64,000 nucleotides of DNA from Hydractinia symbiolongicarpus (lineage: Eukaryota; Cnidaria; Hydrozoa; Anthoathecata; Hydractiniidae): positions 26,541,001-26,605,000 of the forward strand of contig NC_079882.1 in assembly GCF_029227915.1 (NCBI RefSeq). The letters are read 5' to 3'. The notes under the pieces were generated by a model. That model had not been told where the DNA came from and did no database searches. It saw nothing but the letters and a program-made list of their open reading frames with translations. Shown piece after piece: positions 1 through 10,843 of this stretch; within the stretch, counting starts at the first letter, position 1; every line of letters begins with the position of its first letter. Made by a program: the position numbers and the translations under genes.

Positions 1-3000
1 TAAACTGGATAAAAGCCATGCTCCTAACTCACTTGTTTAATACGTAATATGTAAAACAGCATAGTGTGGCAAACTGATTGCTCAGTTAGTACTTATCCTC
101 CGGTTGCGCATTACTCACTGTTTCCACTTACAATTTAGAAGTGAGTCATTTTGCTTTAAATTTGTTAGCATGTATTGCAAAATTATTTCCTGTTTTCTGC
201 GTTTTCACAGTCCTGTGCAAATGCATGAGTAAAATTTAATTTTCTTTCCTATGGGCCTTTATTTTGATATCTGAGCGTTGATAACTTATGGTTAATTAAT
301 TACGTTTCGGTAGTTCAGCCTTGTTTCAATGGCAAGTTCAGAGTTGTCTGCTTTTGTCATATAGTCAGCTCGTTCAGTGTTTTTAACAAGTTATAAAAAC
401 TCCAAATGTTGAAGAAGAAGGACAACCACAGTTTTTAATAACTGCTGTGTTTTTCTTTTCACACTTTTAAAGCGATATATACCATCATCATGCAAATTAA
501 TTCTTCTGTTATCTTTTGACCCCAGCTTCTTAGTCCAACTCAATTTTCTTTTGAGCTGACCATAGTATCCCATTTCTGATAAGAAATGTGATATGATTGT
601 AAAAAATATTTTTTACCCCTATTTTCACCGCAGTGACATACAGATTCTGAACAATAATTCCAAACTGCTTAGTCCCTGTAGCACTTTCGGTAGCCGTACA
701 AAAACGCAAGTTAAAAAATAGATATCTACAGTAAACCTGCTTCGATATGTTCTTTGATATATATGAATCCGAAAAAAATTCTACTATTACCATACGGCCG
801 AGTATATAACAAAAACACACCCTAAAAATCGGACACCTCTTCTGAATAACAGACAAAAACTGATTGCATCACAGTCAATGCATCTCAGTCAAATCTCAAT
901 GGAAGACTCTCTTAATAGTGGACAGCAATCAGCGGTCAGTGTATTATCAGATATTTTCTTCAATTAACAAACAAGAAAAATACTGACACAAATTAGAACA
1001 GAAAAAAACAACAGTATTGGAGTAATTTGGCATATTGGTATGGATATATTGTATTAGTATGTGATACATCGCATGACATATTATATAAAACATATTTCAT
1101 TTTCATCACAAATCTTTGTACTTGACATCGACCGACTTGTGATCAGCAACTGGATTAAAAACCCTCTCAGTATTTACGGCCAAATGTGAATTGCATCTTT
1201 TGTACGTATTTTCCAAGAAAGAAAACCGTGAAGCTGGTAACTTTACAGTTGTCGATGTCCTTCTGTTCTTCTCCACGTCAATATTCTCTTATTTATTTGC
1301 GCCGTTGGAGTACATAAAACGAAAATTACAGTAATTAATATCAATGACAGTTTAAGTTTGCGATGCTTTCCCGCGACCAAAGACCAAGGCTTGTCCGAGA
1401 ATACGACATGTGCATTTATACTATTCTAATGCGCATGCACATAACTCGAAAAGTCATGTGCCGAATCCGAAAAAAAACTTCGTTCCCAAACTTCTCGCAG
1501 AACGTCGAAAGCAACGCGTATTTTATTTTACGCATTAAAAAAAAACTTACTAATCAAAATAAAAGTTCAATGAAAGATTTTTTAAATAAAACAAGCAGTT
1601 GTGTTAATTTTAGCATTTGCTCTCCGCTTAAATGATTTTGGGTGCCTACTAAAGGTACTGAATTAGAAAAATGACGGACTGTTTTAAGAAAGATCCACGT
1701 CAGAAAATATTGTTAGCAATTCTTGAGAGTATAATAAGTAAGATAATGTTTCAATAAAAGATCTGCTACGCTTAGAATCAAATACTTTATCCAAATGCCG
1801 ATAATAAGGTTTCTTTATGCACCAATATCTTTGGGTTAATATATTATCGGTCGTAAAATCTATTTTATTTAATTAAAATTTAATCCGTTGAAAAAAAAAA
1901 CGAATGTCTTTTCGGCCTGCTGTAAAAGTACCGATTAGCCCTCCTTGCTAATATTTTAAGATGAAAAATCCAACTCGCAGCGACACAGCTAGATAGAATA
2001 GGAAACATTTATGATTTTCGAATTATCACACAGTATAAAAACTCAACATAAAATAATTTGAGAGAATCAAGTAGAACGGAACCATAATTCGCAATTTCTT
2101 CACTATTTTTTTGCTAGTTTAGAAATAAGTGACGTAACCTTCACTGTCGCTGCATCAGATGCCATCCAATATTAAAATTGAAAAAGAAGCTCTGGGAATA
2201 AGGTTGTGTTCGAACAAAGTTTTGTTAATGTCATTCTTGCAAGCGTGATTATATCCTTGTTTTTATCACTACTTTTTCCTAAATTGTCAGTTTGAAGTAG
2301 TAATCTCTAGCTATCTTGTTAAAGGTTTTAGAGGTACTTGGCATCATGGATGTACCTATGTTTTAATAAATATTAATTTCTATTTTCTATTCTTATAAAA
2401 GAACTTTAGATTTAGTACCGTATTTGTTGGTTATCCCCGAACCTTCGAAATAGAACAATCCCGAATAAACAAAAAAGCGTTTCCCCTCTTCTTCGTTCCC
2501 AAGGATGTTTAATTTTCAATTAATATGACAGTTCTCTTCTCTCTATATAAAAAAGCAAAGATCTTTTGGAAACGAGGATAGTTGTCCCCTGGTTTCTACT
2601 AACATAACTTACATTTGTTTGCTTGCGAACCATTTCTGCTCCACAACCCGTTTTAAATTGATTTTACTTCTTTTGCAGCAGAAGCGCGTATCAAAAACGA
2701 AGGAGCACATCAGGTTGTCAAATACACTCTTTTTTCATCAGCATAACGCTTATAAGCATACTTAAGCTCAAATTTCTCTGAAACTAAGCATAATTCTAAG
2801 CATACCTTGAAGCTCAGGAACATATCTTAACAACCAAAAAGTTGATACAATTATCATTTTCAATAACAATTCAATAATACGCACTTTTCATACTTAAAAA
2901 AAGCAGTAATGGGAAACAGTTTTATCGAACATTCTAACCTTTTTCTAAAATCACTCGATTCAATAGTATGCATTCGAATCATTTTGAGAAAACACTGCAG

Positions 3001-3189
3001 TGTAGCCTTACGCAAATTCAATATGTAATCTTTATTCTTGATAAAAAAAAGGTTTGAACGAGAGTTCGGAAATAAGCATATTGCTAAGCCCACTTTCAGG
3101 CTCAAATTGGAAAAATCTTAGGCATACTAAGTCTAAGCGATACACCATTACATGCGCATTACTTTTCGGTTTCGGACATCATCACAAAT
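1..3189. other. AT-rich intergenic DNA, no gene recognised
   Basis: No open frame here looks like a known protein, and none is joined to a neighbour by convincing splice sites. Two short segments around 2755-2818 and 3072-3150 share a degenerate direct repeat (AAGCATA...GCTCAAATT), probably the relic of an old repeat. A copy of the motif GGAAACGAGG, which recurs elsewhere in the window, lies near 2567. Confidence 0.5.
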
Positions 3190-3732
3190 ATGCTTTCACA
3201 AGTTTGTGAAGATGTCGAATCGAAACCTATGTTGATGCCTCTCACTGGTGAAAAGTTTGACAAACGATCAGTGAAAACGTCGCACGAAGCTCGTTTAGAC
3301 GTAAGAGCTCGAGGATTTTGGGAAAAGGGACAAAATGCATTTTATGATATGAGGGTTTTTGATCTAAACGCATCGCGTTATTTTACACTAAAGCAATGTT
3401 ATGTTAGGAACGAGACTGAGAAGAGGAACCAATACAAGGAAAGAGTATTGGAAGTTGAGAACGGATGCTTCCCACCGTTGGTATTCTCGATTTATGGCGG
3501 AATTGGTTGAGAGTGCCAAACATTCTACTATCGATTGGCTGAAGACATCGCAGCGAAAAAAAAGAAAAACCTGGGCAATGTGATATCGTGGATCCGGACG
3601 AAACTGAGTTTTTCACTGCTGAGATCGTGCCTATTATGTATTAGAAGCTCTTGTACGGCAAATTTCAGGTCAGAGTGCAGTAGATTGGTTGCTGAAGACA
3701 TTGATGTCGATCATCAACTGGCTAAAATTTAG
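3190..3732 (+). pseudogene. Frameshifted mobile-element-associated ORF fragment
   Basis: The first reading frame (3190-3510) contains the blocks LDVRARGFWEKGQNAFYDMR and LEVENGCFPPLVFSIYGG. I associate these with an abundant repeat-borne protein of cnidarian genomes; this is recognition, not a search result. The similarity then moves to other frames: a short stretch around 3490-3530, then 3535-3732 with VISWIRTKLSFSLLRSCLLC. At least one frameshift and a stop therefore break it. The N-terminal part of the family is not visible upstream. No terminal repeats were found around it. Its exact enzymatic role, if any, is not clear to me. Confidence 0.55.
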
Positions 3733-3900
3733 ATTTTTTCCTTGTAATGTAATTTTTATCGGTGTTTATCAACTCCCGCTCGTCTGTGCACGTTGTTTAC
3801 ATAAAAAGAACTTTGCGCACTACTATGCCCCTCTCGATTGACATCGTCCGTTATACAGGTAGATAATTCATCTTCGGCACTTGATGTCTTTGACGTGGTA

Positions 3901-4872
3901 CAGTTGAACTCATGTAATTCGAATTCTCAAGGGACCGAGAATTTTGTTCGAATTACATGAGTTTCGAACTAGATGAGTTTTCATATTTTTGACCTAATTC
4001 GATGAAAAAAGTCTTTCCCAGGTTTACTTTCGAACTATTTTTTGTATTTTCGAGTTAGAATAATGAAATACTAAATTCATAATTTTTCGAAAAAGTCTTT
4101 GATTGTTGATTGTTTCATTTTCTGCTCTCGTTTCTTGGAAATTTCTTCGGAGATCTTCTGAATCAATGGGATGACGTTCGATGATTCGAAAAGGGTCATC
4201 TTTTTGAGAGTCTCGATTGCGTCGTCAATCTCATTTTGCGTGGGGGTGGAATTGGTTCATCATCAGGACACTCTGCACTTTCGTCGTCTGAAGAGCCGTC
4301 ATCGATGACTTCTACTTCCGGTTTTTATACATATCCACGATTTCTTTGACAGACAATGGGCGTGATTCATTAGTAACAACGTTGAAATCTATATCAATGA
4401 ATTATCTTCTCTTTATTGTTCTTCCATGTTGACAAGGTGCTGCTTGGAACGGAGTACTTGATGGATGCGTCTTTATTGGACATACCATCCTCCAAGTCAC
4501 GGAGAGCTTCATATTTTGTTTTTAAAGTGAGTTCTTTATGCTTTCTTTTCCCCATCTTGTCTTGATAAGAAATGGAAGCCAAAAGCAGTGGACGAGCTCC
4601 AATCGAACGTAAAAAAAAAACATTCGATTGCAAATTATCGAGTTGGTAAGCTTCAAAAACTCAAAAAATTCGAAAATTCGAATTACATGATTAAAATTTC
4701 TTAATGGGACCGGAAAATCTGTTCGATTTACATGATTTTTCGAATTACATGGGTTCGGATTATAGGAGTTTTCTTGTAAGGTTTTCAAGGTAAATTCTGA
4801 GGGGACCACAGAATCTGTTCGAATTAAGTGAGTTTTCGAATTATAGGAGTTCGAATTACATGAGTTCAACTG
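3901..4872 (-). mobile_element. pogo/Tigger-like (Tc1/mariner) DNA transposon, decayed
   Basis: Terminal inverted repeats begin CAGTTGAACTCATGTAATTC at 3901 and end with the complementary sequence at 4872. A TA target duplication lies at 3899-3900 and 4873-4874. The terminal sequence, the TA duplication and an internal CENP-B/pogo-type helix-turn-helix coding piece on the minus strand all fit the Tigger/pogo branch of Tc1/mariner. At 972 bp it is too short for a full transposase gene, so it is an internally deleted copy. Subterminal copies of TTCGAATTACATGA occur at both ends. Confidence 0.85.
4394..4555 (-). pseudogene. pogo/Tigger transposase N-terminal DNA-binding fragment
   Basis: The frame from the internal ATG encodes MGKRKHKELTLKTKYEALRD, followed by a second helix pattern (NKDASIKYSVPSSTLSTWK). 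This is the typical psq/CENP-B N-terminal helix-turn-helix of pogo-class transposases, which binds the element ends. The frame stops right after this domain. The DDE catalytic region is missing, so the product could at most be a DNA-binding remnant. It sits inside the TA-flanked element at 3901-4872. Confidence 0.75.
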
Positions 4873-5079
4873 TATGTATCCGCCCCTGTATCTCCGTTGG
4901 AGACCGGTAAAAATATGTATCATTACTTTTCGGTTTCCGTCAACATTGTTGGTTGTCGTTATTACCAGCGAGACAGAGATTTGTTTACGCTGAATAAACA
5001 AGCAAAAGAGCGTTCAAAAACATCTGCCCGCGCAGAGAGCTGATGATGGGAAATCAGTGTAACTGTACTAAATGGTAGA

Positions 5080-5387
5080 TATAATATAGCTAGCTAGCTT
5101 AACGATAGCTACAAAGATGTTTTTTGGGCTGATTGCACAAGATATGGATTGCTAGAAATTTCATTTTTTTATATATATATTTACAATTTATACACTGTCT
5201 AGCTAGCTGCTAGATCTAGATTTTTCGTCAGCTATGGCATCTATAGTTAGATGCCATAGCTGACGAGAAAGCTTGCCACAGAAAATGTAAACAAAGAAAT
5301 TTATTTATAGCTAGCTATCTAGCTATACTAAATAGCTAGCTAGCTAGCATGAATCCTTGTGACGGCACAGCAGTCTATCTATCTATA

Positions 5388-5423
<36 letters not shown>
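5080..5423. repeat. TAGC-rich repeat with a 19-bp hairpin and a (TC)n tract
   Basis: Runs of TAGCTAGC frame the segment on the left (about 5085-5110) and right (about 5308-5350). In the middle is a perfect inverted repeat, TCGTCAGCTATGGCATCTA at 5225-5243 against 5248-5266, with a four-base loop. A (TC)n microsatellite occupies about 5391-5423 and may be the tail of the neighbouring reverse-oriented SINE. The arrangement looks like a small palindromic MITE, but no clear target duplication was found. Confidence 0.6.
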
Positions 5424-5425
<2 letters not shown>

Positions 5426-5586
5426 ACACAGTGAGCCATCTGACCAAATTTCCCTCACATGGCTTGGGTTAACCCAGGGCTATGGTAACATTCATTCACC
5501 CATGCTGAATTTCTGTTAAGAGGAATCAAACCCCTGTCTCCGGCACAGAGTATGAGAGCTATAACCACTAATCTTTGGCGCCATAA
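5390..5586 (-). mobile_element. tRNA-derived SINE, reverse orientation
   Basis: Read on the minus strand, the right end carries a tRNA-like head. An A-box-like TTAGTGGTTATAGC lies at 5572-5559 and a B box GGTTTGATTCC at 5532-5522, at the right spacing for a pol III promoter. An unrelated body follows, ending in an (AG)n tract at about 5423-5391. It abuts the remnant of the 5' LTR of the decayed gypsy element (5586-5598), so it probably inserted in or beside that LTR. Target duplications were not resolved. It is not a functional tRNA because no acceptor stem closes. Confidence 0.7.
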
Positions 5587-5598
5587 TAAAAACCTCAT

Positions 5599-5714
5599 TA
5601 GATAGGCACGTTCACCATTTACTTAGTATATATAGATATTTGTAATGTTTGATCTAGAATACAAGAAAGGAAATATAATACATGTTACACCTACTAAATA
5701 TATATAACTCTCTA
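5599..5714 (-). repeat. 3' LTR of the intact gypsy element
   Basis: 116 bp, identical base for base to the 5' copy at 10843-10958. It is bounded outside by the CTCAT target duplication and inside by the polypurine tract. This is unusually short for an LTR. Confidence 0.95.
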
Positions 5715-5730
5715 TCTCCCTCCCCCCTCT
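5715..5730 (-). other. Polypurine tract for plus-strand priming
   Basis: On the minus strand the sequence AGAGGGGGGAGGGAGA ends exactly where the 3' LTR starts. This is the expected position and composition of the primer for second-strand DNA synthesis, and it independently confirms the LTR boundary. Confidence 0.9.
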
Positions 5731-5905
5731 GAAAGTCCAACAACAAAAGGTTATAGGGCGTGTATCGAAAAATATATACATATACAAGTTTATGCAAAGT
5801 TAGGGTATCTCAGTTCGCCCTGCGATGACGCAATTTGTGTAGAAGATAACGAGTAGGGTGTCTTAACAGTTCGCCCTGTGATTGTGTACCCTGTGATTCA
5901 AGTAC

Positions 5906-8900
5906 TTATTTCAGCACATAGTCACTCAAGTGCCCAGGGACTCTTTTAATGCGTTGAGATCTTCTGGGTTGTTGCGTTGAGCATTGGGCATGTTGACCAG
6001 AGCGTGGAGGAGTATTGTACGTTGTAACTCCTGAAGGTGAACCATTAGACGGTAATGGTGTTGATTGAGTACGCTCTGCTGATTGTTGGATGACCGATGG
6101 TGATGGTTGGACGTCAGATCGTTGTGCGTCAATCTGTTGGGTACTTGGTGTTGTAACATTCATCGGTGGTATAGTTAATGTTGGGAGGTCATCGTTCTTC
6201 ACTGCCACAGGGACAGCAGGTTCGTCCAGTCCCGAATATGAGGGGTGGTTTGGGGGGACAGGACGTATTTGTGATGGATATGTAAGTGTGGGATGTGAAG
6301 TATGAGTATGGGTTATGGATGGTTGTGAAGTGAGGGGTGATGGGAGTTGGAAGGAAGAGTTCTGAGGCATGACAGGGGTGAAGCGTCTCAGGAACTTCCT
6401 GTTGCGGAGAGTAACTCTCCCTGATCCATCCACTCTGACAGCATATTGGTCGAACTGTCTGACTTCAATGATTGTTCCAGTCCTGTCCCATTTGCGCGGA
6501 TTTTGACCAACTTGATTCTGGATACGTACATGATCTCCGACCTTCAGTGGTGGTAGGGGACGGGTCCCGATGGTAAGTCGTTCAGCAGTCTTGAGGTGAC
6601 GTAGTCGTAGGGCTTCTTCGCGCTTCTGGAGTGTGTTTTGCCAGGTGGGGTGTGGGCGATATTTTCCAGGTAGGATTGGTACTGGTGATCGGATGGGATG
6701 GCCAAAGATGCACATAGCAGGTGATATGTGCGTGTCTGGTTGTGGTGTATTTCTGTAGACAAGCATAGCCTTTTGGAATGCATCAGTGTCGAGGTTCCCA
6801 CTAGCATCTGTATTGCCAACGATCATGCGTTTGACAGTCTTGACACCAATTTCAGCACGGCTGTTGCTGTGAGGGAAGGCTGTTGAAGATATACGTTGAC
6901 GGACTCCCCATGATTTCAGGAAAGATTCTGTTGACCTGGAGGTGAATTCAGGGCCACCATCTGACGCAAGCTCCTCAGGGATGCCATATGTGACGAATGA
7001 GCGACGTAAACTGTTGATTAATCCAGCGCTTCCATCTTTAGCATGGTCCACGATTGGCCAATTAGAGTATCGGTCAACGGATACAAGGTAGTACTTCCCC
7101 ATGTAGTAGAAGAAGTCGGAACACAGGTATTGGAATGGGTATTCTGGTGTTGCTGGTGTAGTTGGGGGCATGCTTGGCTGAGAAGGTGCCATTATGTCAC
7201 ACTGGCGACATCTAGATCTTCGTTCTTTGATCGACTTCGTTCTTTGATCGACTGTGATACCAGGCCAGAACACCGCAGATTCAGCATGAGCAATCATTGA
7301 ATTGGTGCCTTGATGTGCCGCGTGAAGGTTATCAAGGACAATGCTTCGAAGGCTGGGTGGGACGACGATCCTGTCTTTGAAGATAACGACACCATCCAGT
7401 GTTGATAAGTCAGATCGATGTTGGTGATATGGGCGAAGCGCTTCTGGGAGTTCATCTAAAGGCTGAATGAACCCAGACTCGATGAGTTCTGTGAGTTGGG
7501 CCATGTTGTTGTCGCTGGAAGTGGCTTCCTTTATCATATCCCATGTCACTGAATTGCATGCAGTGGTGATAGCAGCAACGGATTGGTTCAGGAGTCCCTC
7601 TTCGTCTGCGACTATTGAAGTTGTCTGATTGAATACTTTCGACGGAAGAACTTGATGGGCTTTCGGTGGTAACAGCTCAGTAGAGTCGATAGAGCACACG
7701 TCATCGGGTAGGTGCATCTTGTCAGGAGACTTGGGTCCACTTGGATGTCTAGACATGGTGTCTGAGATGCAATTCTTTCGGCCTGGGATGTAGCATATCT
7801 TGAAACGGTATCGAAGGGTCTTCTCTTTCAGGTTTCGTAGGCGGCCATTGGAGATCCTATCGAGTGAGCGATCGGAGAAGATACCAAGCAAGGGCTTGTG
7901 GTCCACTGCAACGATAAGATCGTCGCAGCCCAATACGAAGTGTCTGGCCTTGTCAAGTGCATCTGCTACCGCGAGGGCTTCACCTTCGATGGGAGCGTAA
8001 CGTGATTCAGCAGCATGAGCGAACCGACTACCAACAAGTACCACCTTCCAACCAGTGTTGCAGCAGAAAGGTTTGATGTCAGGGCAGTTGCAATGTTTCT
8101 GGAACAGCCAGTAACCAATGCCAGATTTCGACCAATCGGTGGCGAGGCACGTTGGTTTCTGTTTGTCGAATATACGGACGCCATTCTCAATCTCTGCCGC
8201 AATTTGACGTTTTGATTTGTCGAAGATTGCTTGCAATTCCTCATTCCATTGGAACTTCATCGTTGGCTTCAGTAGTGAGCGGAACGGTTCCATGAACGAT
8301 GTCATGCTGAAAGTGTATGTGACTTGATTCACAAGACCAAACCATGAACGTACGTCTGTGAGATTCTTTGGTGTCGGAAAGTCCATGATTGCTCTGATGA
8401 TCTTCTCGTTAGGACGGACGGATGTAGGCGTGATCTCGAAGCCAGCAAACTCGACGGTGTCGGCACCAAAGTCAAATTTATCAGGGTTCAAGATGATACC
8501 ATTACGAGCGCAAAGGTCAAGCCACTGTGCAGTTTGATGAAAGCTCTCCTCCAAGGTATCGGCCCATAGCAGAGAATCATCTACGACTTTGATTTTGTTT
8601 GGGAAGTCACAGGCTATTTCATCAAATCGTCTTGTGTAGCCGTCACCAGATGAAATGTAGCCTTGTGGTGCAGTGCGATACCGGTAACGACCCCAAGGGG
8701 TGATGAAGGTTGTGAGGTGCTTGTCTTCTTCACAGAGGGGGACACTGTGGTATCCATTCCAGGCATCTGTGACAGTCTTCTTGACGTTGTGGGGCACCGA
8801 ACGTACTTGATGGAATGGAGACTGAGTATGATGAGTTTCTCTCGTTGCACAGGCGTTCAGGGCTTGGAAGTCTACGGTACGACAAGGCTTTCCATTTTTC

Positions 8901-10798
8901 TTGGCGCATACTACCATGCGATGACACCAGGTCACAGGTTCTCCTATTGGCACTTTTTCGAGCACTCCAAGCAGAACATCGCGGTCCAGATCGGCTTTGA
9001 CTTTCTCTTGCCAGTGAAACGGAACAGGGATTGGAGTGTGATGAGCTGTAGGTTCTGCGGATTCGTCGATCTGAAGGGACAGTGGGGGTCCAGTCATCAT
9101 CGGCAGCGGTTGGTGCTCACACGTATTGAAGGCACTGGACTTGTAGTGATTTAGTAGGAAGTCCTGTAGTTTCTGCCGATTCTCGTCTGTGGCGGCACAT
9201 GGAAGACCAGTAGGAAGGGCTGGTGGAGGTTCACGTTTTGGGCAGTCGCAGCCAATTGTTGTTGGTGTTGAAGATTGTTCGGGATGATTGAGGTGATCTG
9301 TCGCTGTTTTGAGAACGTCAGCTGATGCAACTTGATGATATTTGTTGGCGATGGCTGGGAAGCTGGAGGGGATGATACCCAAGTCAATGCAAGCACCTTT
9401 GCTGATGAAGAGTTGGTTGGTTTCGTTGGTGACATACACAAGTTGTCGTGTTTCCTGGGCGTTGTTCGAGTTAGTTGGACTGTTGATTTTCAGGATGATG
9501 GCACCAAGTACTTTGATGGGATTGCCGTTAGCTGCTCGCATCTTCATTGATACGGGAAGAAGATCTGCTTTGGTCAGTCCAAGTTTCTGTACGCACTTGA
9601 ATCCAATCAAACAACTTTGACAACCGGTATCAGCCATTGCAGGGATGGTGATGGTCTTCTCTGGGTGGTTTCTGATGGCTTGGTATCCAAGTTGGCTGTA
9701 ACTTTCGTCATCGACTGAGACGTTGAGGTTGAGGTATGGTTGAGAGCTGGATCTGCGTTTCTCCCAACTCTTTGAAGACTTGTTGTAGATGTGGTGGCTC
9801 GTCGGCTTCCTCGGTTGTTGAATAGCGCAGAGCTGATTGAATGTAGATTCTTGGTCGAAAACAGCACCTTGATTCTCTGGTTCCATCTTGTTTCGTTTTT
9901 GTTTGTCTTTGCTTCTACACACGCTCTCGTAGTGATGTGGATGATTGCAGTGACTACATATGTGGTTGTATGCTGGGCATGTAGTCTTTCTTCGTTTGGC
10001 AATAGCTTTGGCACCATGGCCCTTCTTTCCACAGTATGTGCATGGAGTTGAATCGGTTGATCCGGCATTTTTGTAACTGCTGCGAATCGCGTTGTTTTCG
10101 TGTTGTTGGAGAAGTTTGGATGCAGAGCGCTTACCAGTTTCTCTTGCTTCTATGAAGTGTAATACCTCGTCAAGGGTCATGTCCTGGTTCGTTTGTCCAA
10201 GCAAGTCAAGTTGAATGTCTGAGTCTTCTAGGCCTCTGCAAATGACATCTCGGAGGATTTGCTCAGTGTAGTTGACCTCATGGTCACAGTTTGGACAATC
10301 TATAACGTACTTGCAAACATTTGCTTGTCCTCTCAGACGGGCGCAGAAGGACCGTATTGGTTCATCTCGATCTTGGTGGGAATTATTCAGGGTGACTCTG
10401 GCAATCATAGTGTTCTCATCTCTTACTGCCAATGACTTTATAGCAGCTAGCACAACTGTTTCAGATTTATCAGAAAGGGTTCCTACTGTGGACCTGGTAA
10501 GGTCTTTGCGAAGTTCATCATCACAGCATTCTAGCAGCTGGAGGACTCTCTCTTTTCCAGTAACTTTGGTTGCTGCAACATATTCGGCCCATCTGGTCGT
10601 GAAATATTGCCATTCTTCGCTGGTACCGGCGGATGATATTGATGGCCTCTTGACTCGTTCCACTTTAGCAGCACCTTGTTTATCTGGTGAGCTGGTATGG
10701 ACAGTAGCATGTGCTGTGATGAGGGCGGCAACAATTGTGGCATCCAGGTCAGGTGTGACGTAGTCACAAGACTCAATTGGGCATTCGACAGCAGGCAT
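5906..10798 (-). CDS. Ty3/gypsy Gag-Pol polyprotein, single frame
   Basis: An uninterrupted frame of about 1,630 residues. The first ATG is at 10798; a TTG four codons upstream is in frame but unlikely as a start in a eukaryote. Domains in order, with approximate residues: gag-like region (1-245); zinc-knuckle region with CTYCGKKGHG (about 251) and a second Cys/His cluster (CSHCNHPHHYESVC); aspartic protease ADTG (about 387); reverse transcriptase with VVDD in place of the usual YxDD (about 736); RNase H (about 880-1010, ATDWSKSGIGYW); integrase with an HHCC region (from about 1159) and D-D-E positions in SDFFYY, SDGGPEF and NSRAEIG. The C-terminal 200 residues are Pro/Ser/Thr-rich. A VDD active site occurs in some gypsy families, so it is not by itself inactivating. 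A 17-bp tandem duplication lies within the HHCC region. Confidence 0.93.
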   Translation of the reverse strand: MPAVECPIESCDYVTPDLDATIVAALITAHATVHTSSPDKQGAAKVERVKRPSISSAGTSEEWQYFTTRWAEYVAATKVTGKERVLQLLECCDDELRKDLTRSTVGTLSDKSETVVLAAIKSLAVRDENTMIARVTLNNSHQDRDEPIRSFCARLRGQANVCKYVIDCPNCDHEVNYTEQILRDVICRGLEDSDIQLDLLGQTNQDMTLDEVLHFIEARETGKRSASKLLQQHENNAIRSSYKNAGSTDSTPCTYCGKKGHGAKAIAKRRKTTCPAYNHICSHCNHPHHYESVCRSKDKQKRNKMEPENQGAVFDQESTFNQLCAIQQPRKPTSHHIYNKSSKSWEKRRSSSQPYLNLNVSVDDESYSQLGYQAIRNHPEKTITIPAMADTGCQSCLIGFKCVQKLGLTKADLLPVSMKMRAANGNPIKVLGAIILKINSPTNSNNAQETRQLVYVTNETNQLFISKGACIDLGIIPSSFPAIANKYHQVASADVLKTATDHLNHPEQSSTPTTIGCDCPKREPPPALPTGLPCAATDENRQKLQDFLLNHYKSSAFNTCEHQPLPMMTGPPLSLQIDESAEPTAHHTPIPVPFHWQEKVKADLDRDVLLGVLEKVPIGEPVTWCHRMVVCAKKNGKPCRTVDFQALNACATRETHHTQSPFHQVRSVPHNVKKTVTDAWNGYHSVPLCEEDKHLTTFITPWGRYRYRTAPQGYISSGDGYTRRFDEIACDFPNKIKVVDDSLLWADTLEESFHQTAQWLDLCARNGIILNPDKFDFGADTVEFAGFEITPTSVRPNEKIIRAIMDFPTPKNLTDVRSWFGLVNQVTYTFSMTSFMEPFRSLLKPTMKFQWNEELQAIFDKSKRQIAAEIENGVRIFDKQKPTCLATDWSKSGIGYWLFQKHCNCPDIKPFCCNTGWKVVLVGSRFAHAAESRYAPIEGEALAVADALDKARHFVLGCDDLIVAVDHKPLLGIFSDRSLDRISNGRLRNLKEKTLRYRFKICYIPGRKNCISDTMSRHPSGPKSPDKMHLPDDVCSIDSTELLPPKAHQVLPSKVFNQTTSIVADEEGLLNQSVAAITTACNSVTWDMIKEATSSDNNMAQLTELIESGFIQPLDELPEALRPYHQHRSDLSTLDGVVIFKDRIVVPPSLRSIVLDNLHAAHQGTNSMIAHAESAVFWPGITVDQRTKSIKERRSRCRQCDIMAPSQPSMPPTTPATPEYPFQYLCSDFFYYMGKYYLVSVDRYSNWPIVDHAKDGSAGLINSLRRSFVTYGIPEELASDGGPEFTSRSTESFLKSWGVRQRISSTAFPHSNSRAEIGVKTVKRMIVGNTDASGNLDTDAFQKAMLVYRNTPQPDTHISPAMCIFGHPIRSPVPILPGKYRPHPTWQNTLQKREEALRLRHLKTAERLTIGTRPLPPLKVGDHVRIQNQVGQNPRKWDRTGTIIEVRQFDQYAVRVDGSGRVTLRNRKFLRRFTPVMPQNSSFQLPSPLTSQPSITHTHTSHPTLTYPSQIRPVPPNHPSYSGLDEPAVPVAVKNDDLPTLTIPPMNVTTPSTQQIDAQRSDVQPSPSVIQQSAERTQSTPLPSNGSPSGVTTYNTPPRSGQHAQCSTQQPRRSQRIKRVPGHLSDYVLK

Positions 10799-10832
10799 CC
10801 TGTTGAACAACCAAGCGATATCAATTCAATAA

Positions 10833-10843
10833 AGATCAAACAT
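10833..10843 (-). promoter_or_regulatory. Presumed primer-binding site, possibly self-priming
   Basis: Immediately inside the 5' LTR the minus strand reads ATGTTTGATCT, the first A being the last LTR base. It does not start with the TGG expected for a tRNA primer. It is the exact reverse complement of AGATCAAACAT within the LTR (10899-10889). This resembles Tf1/sushi-type self-priming, in which the mRNA 5' end folds onto the primer-binding site. Confidence 0.6.

Noticed and set aside
5391-5423. (TC)n tract as a promoter GAGA-type element
   Set aside because: It sits at the tail of a reverse-oriented SINE and has no gene start nearby other than retroelements.
6090-10763. Many small plus- and minus-strand frames over the gypsy gag-pol
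   Set aside because: All overlap the intact 1,630-residue frame in other frames and show no independent similarity.
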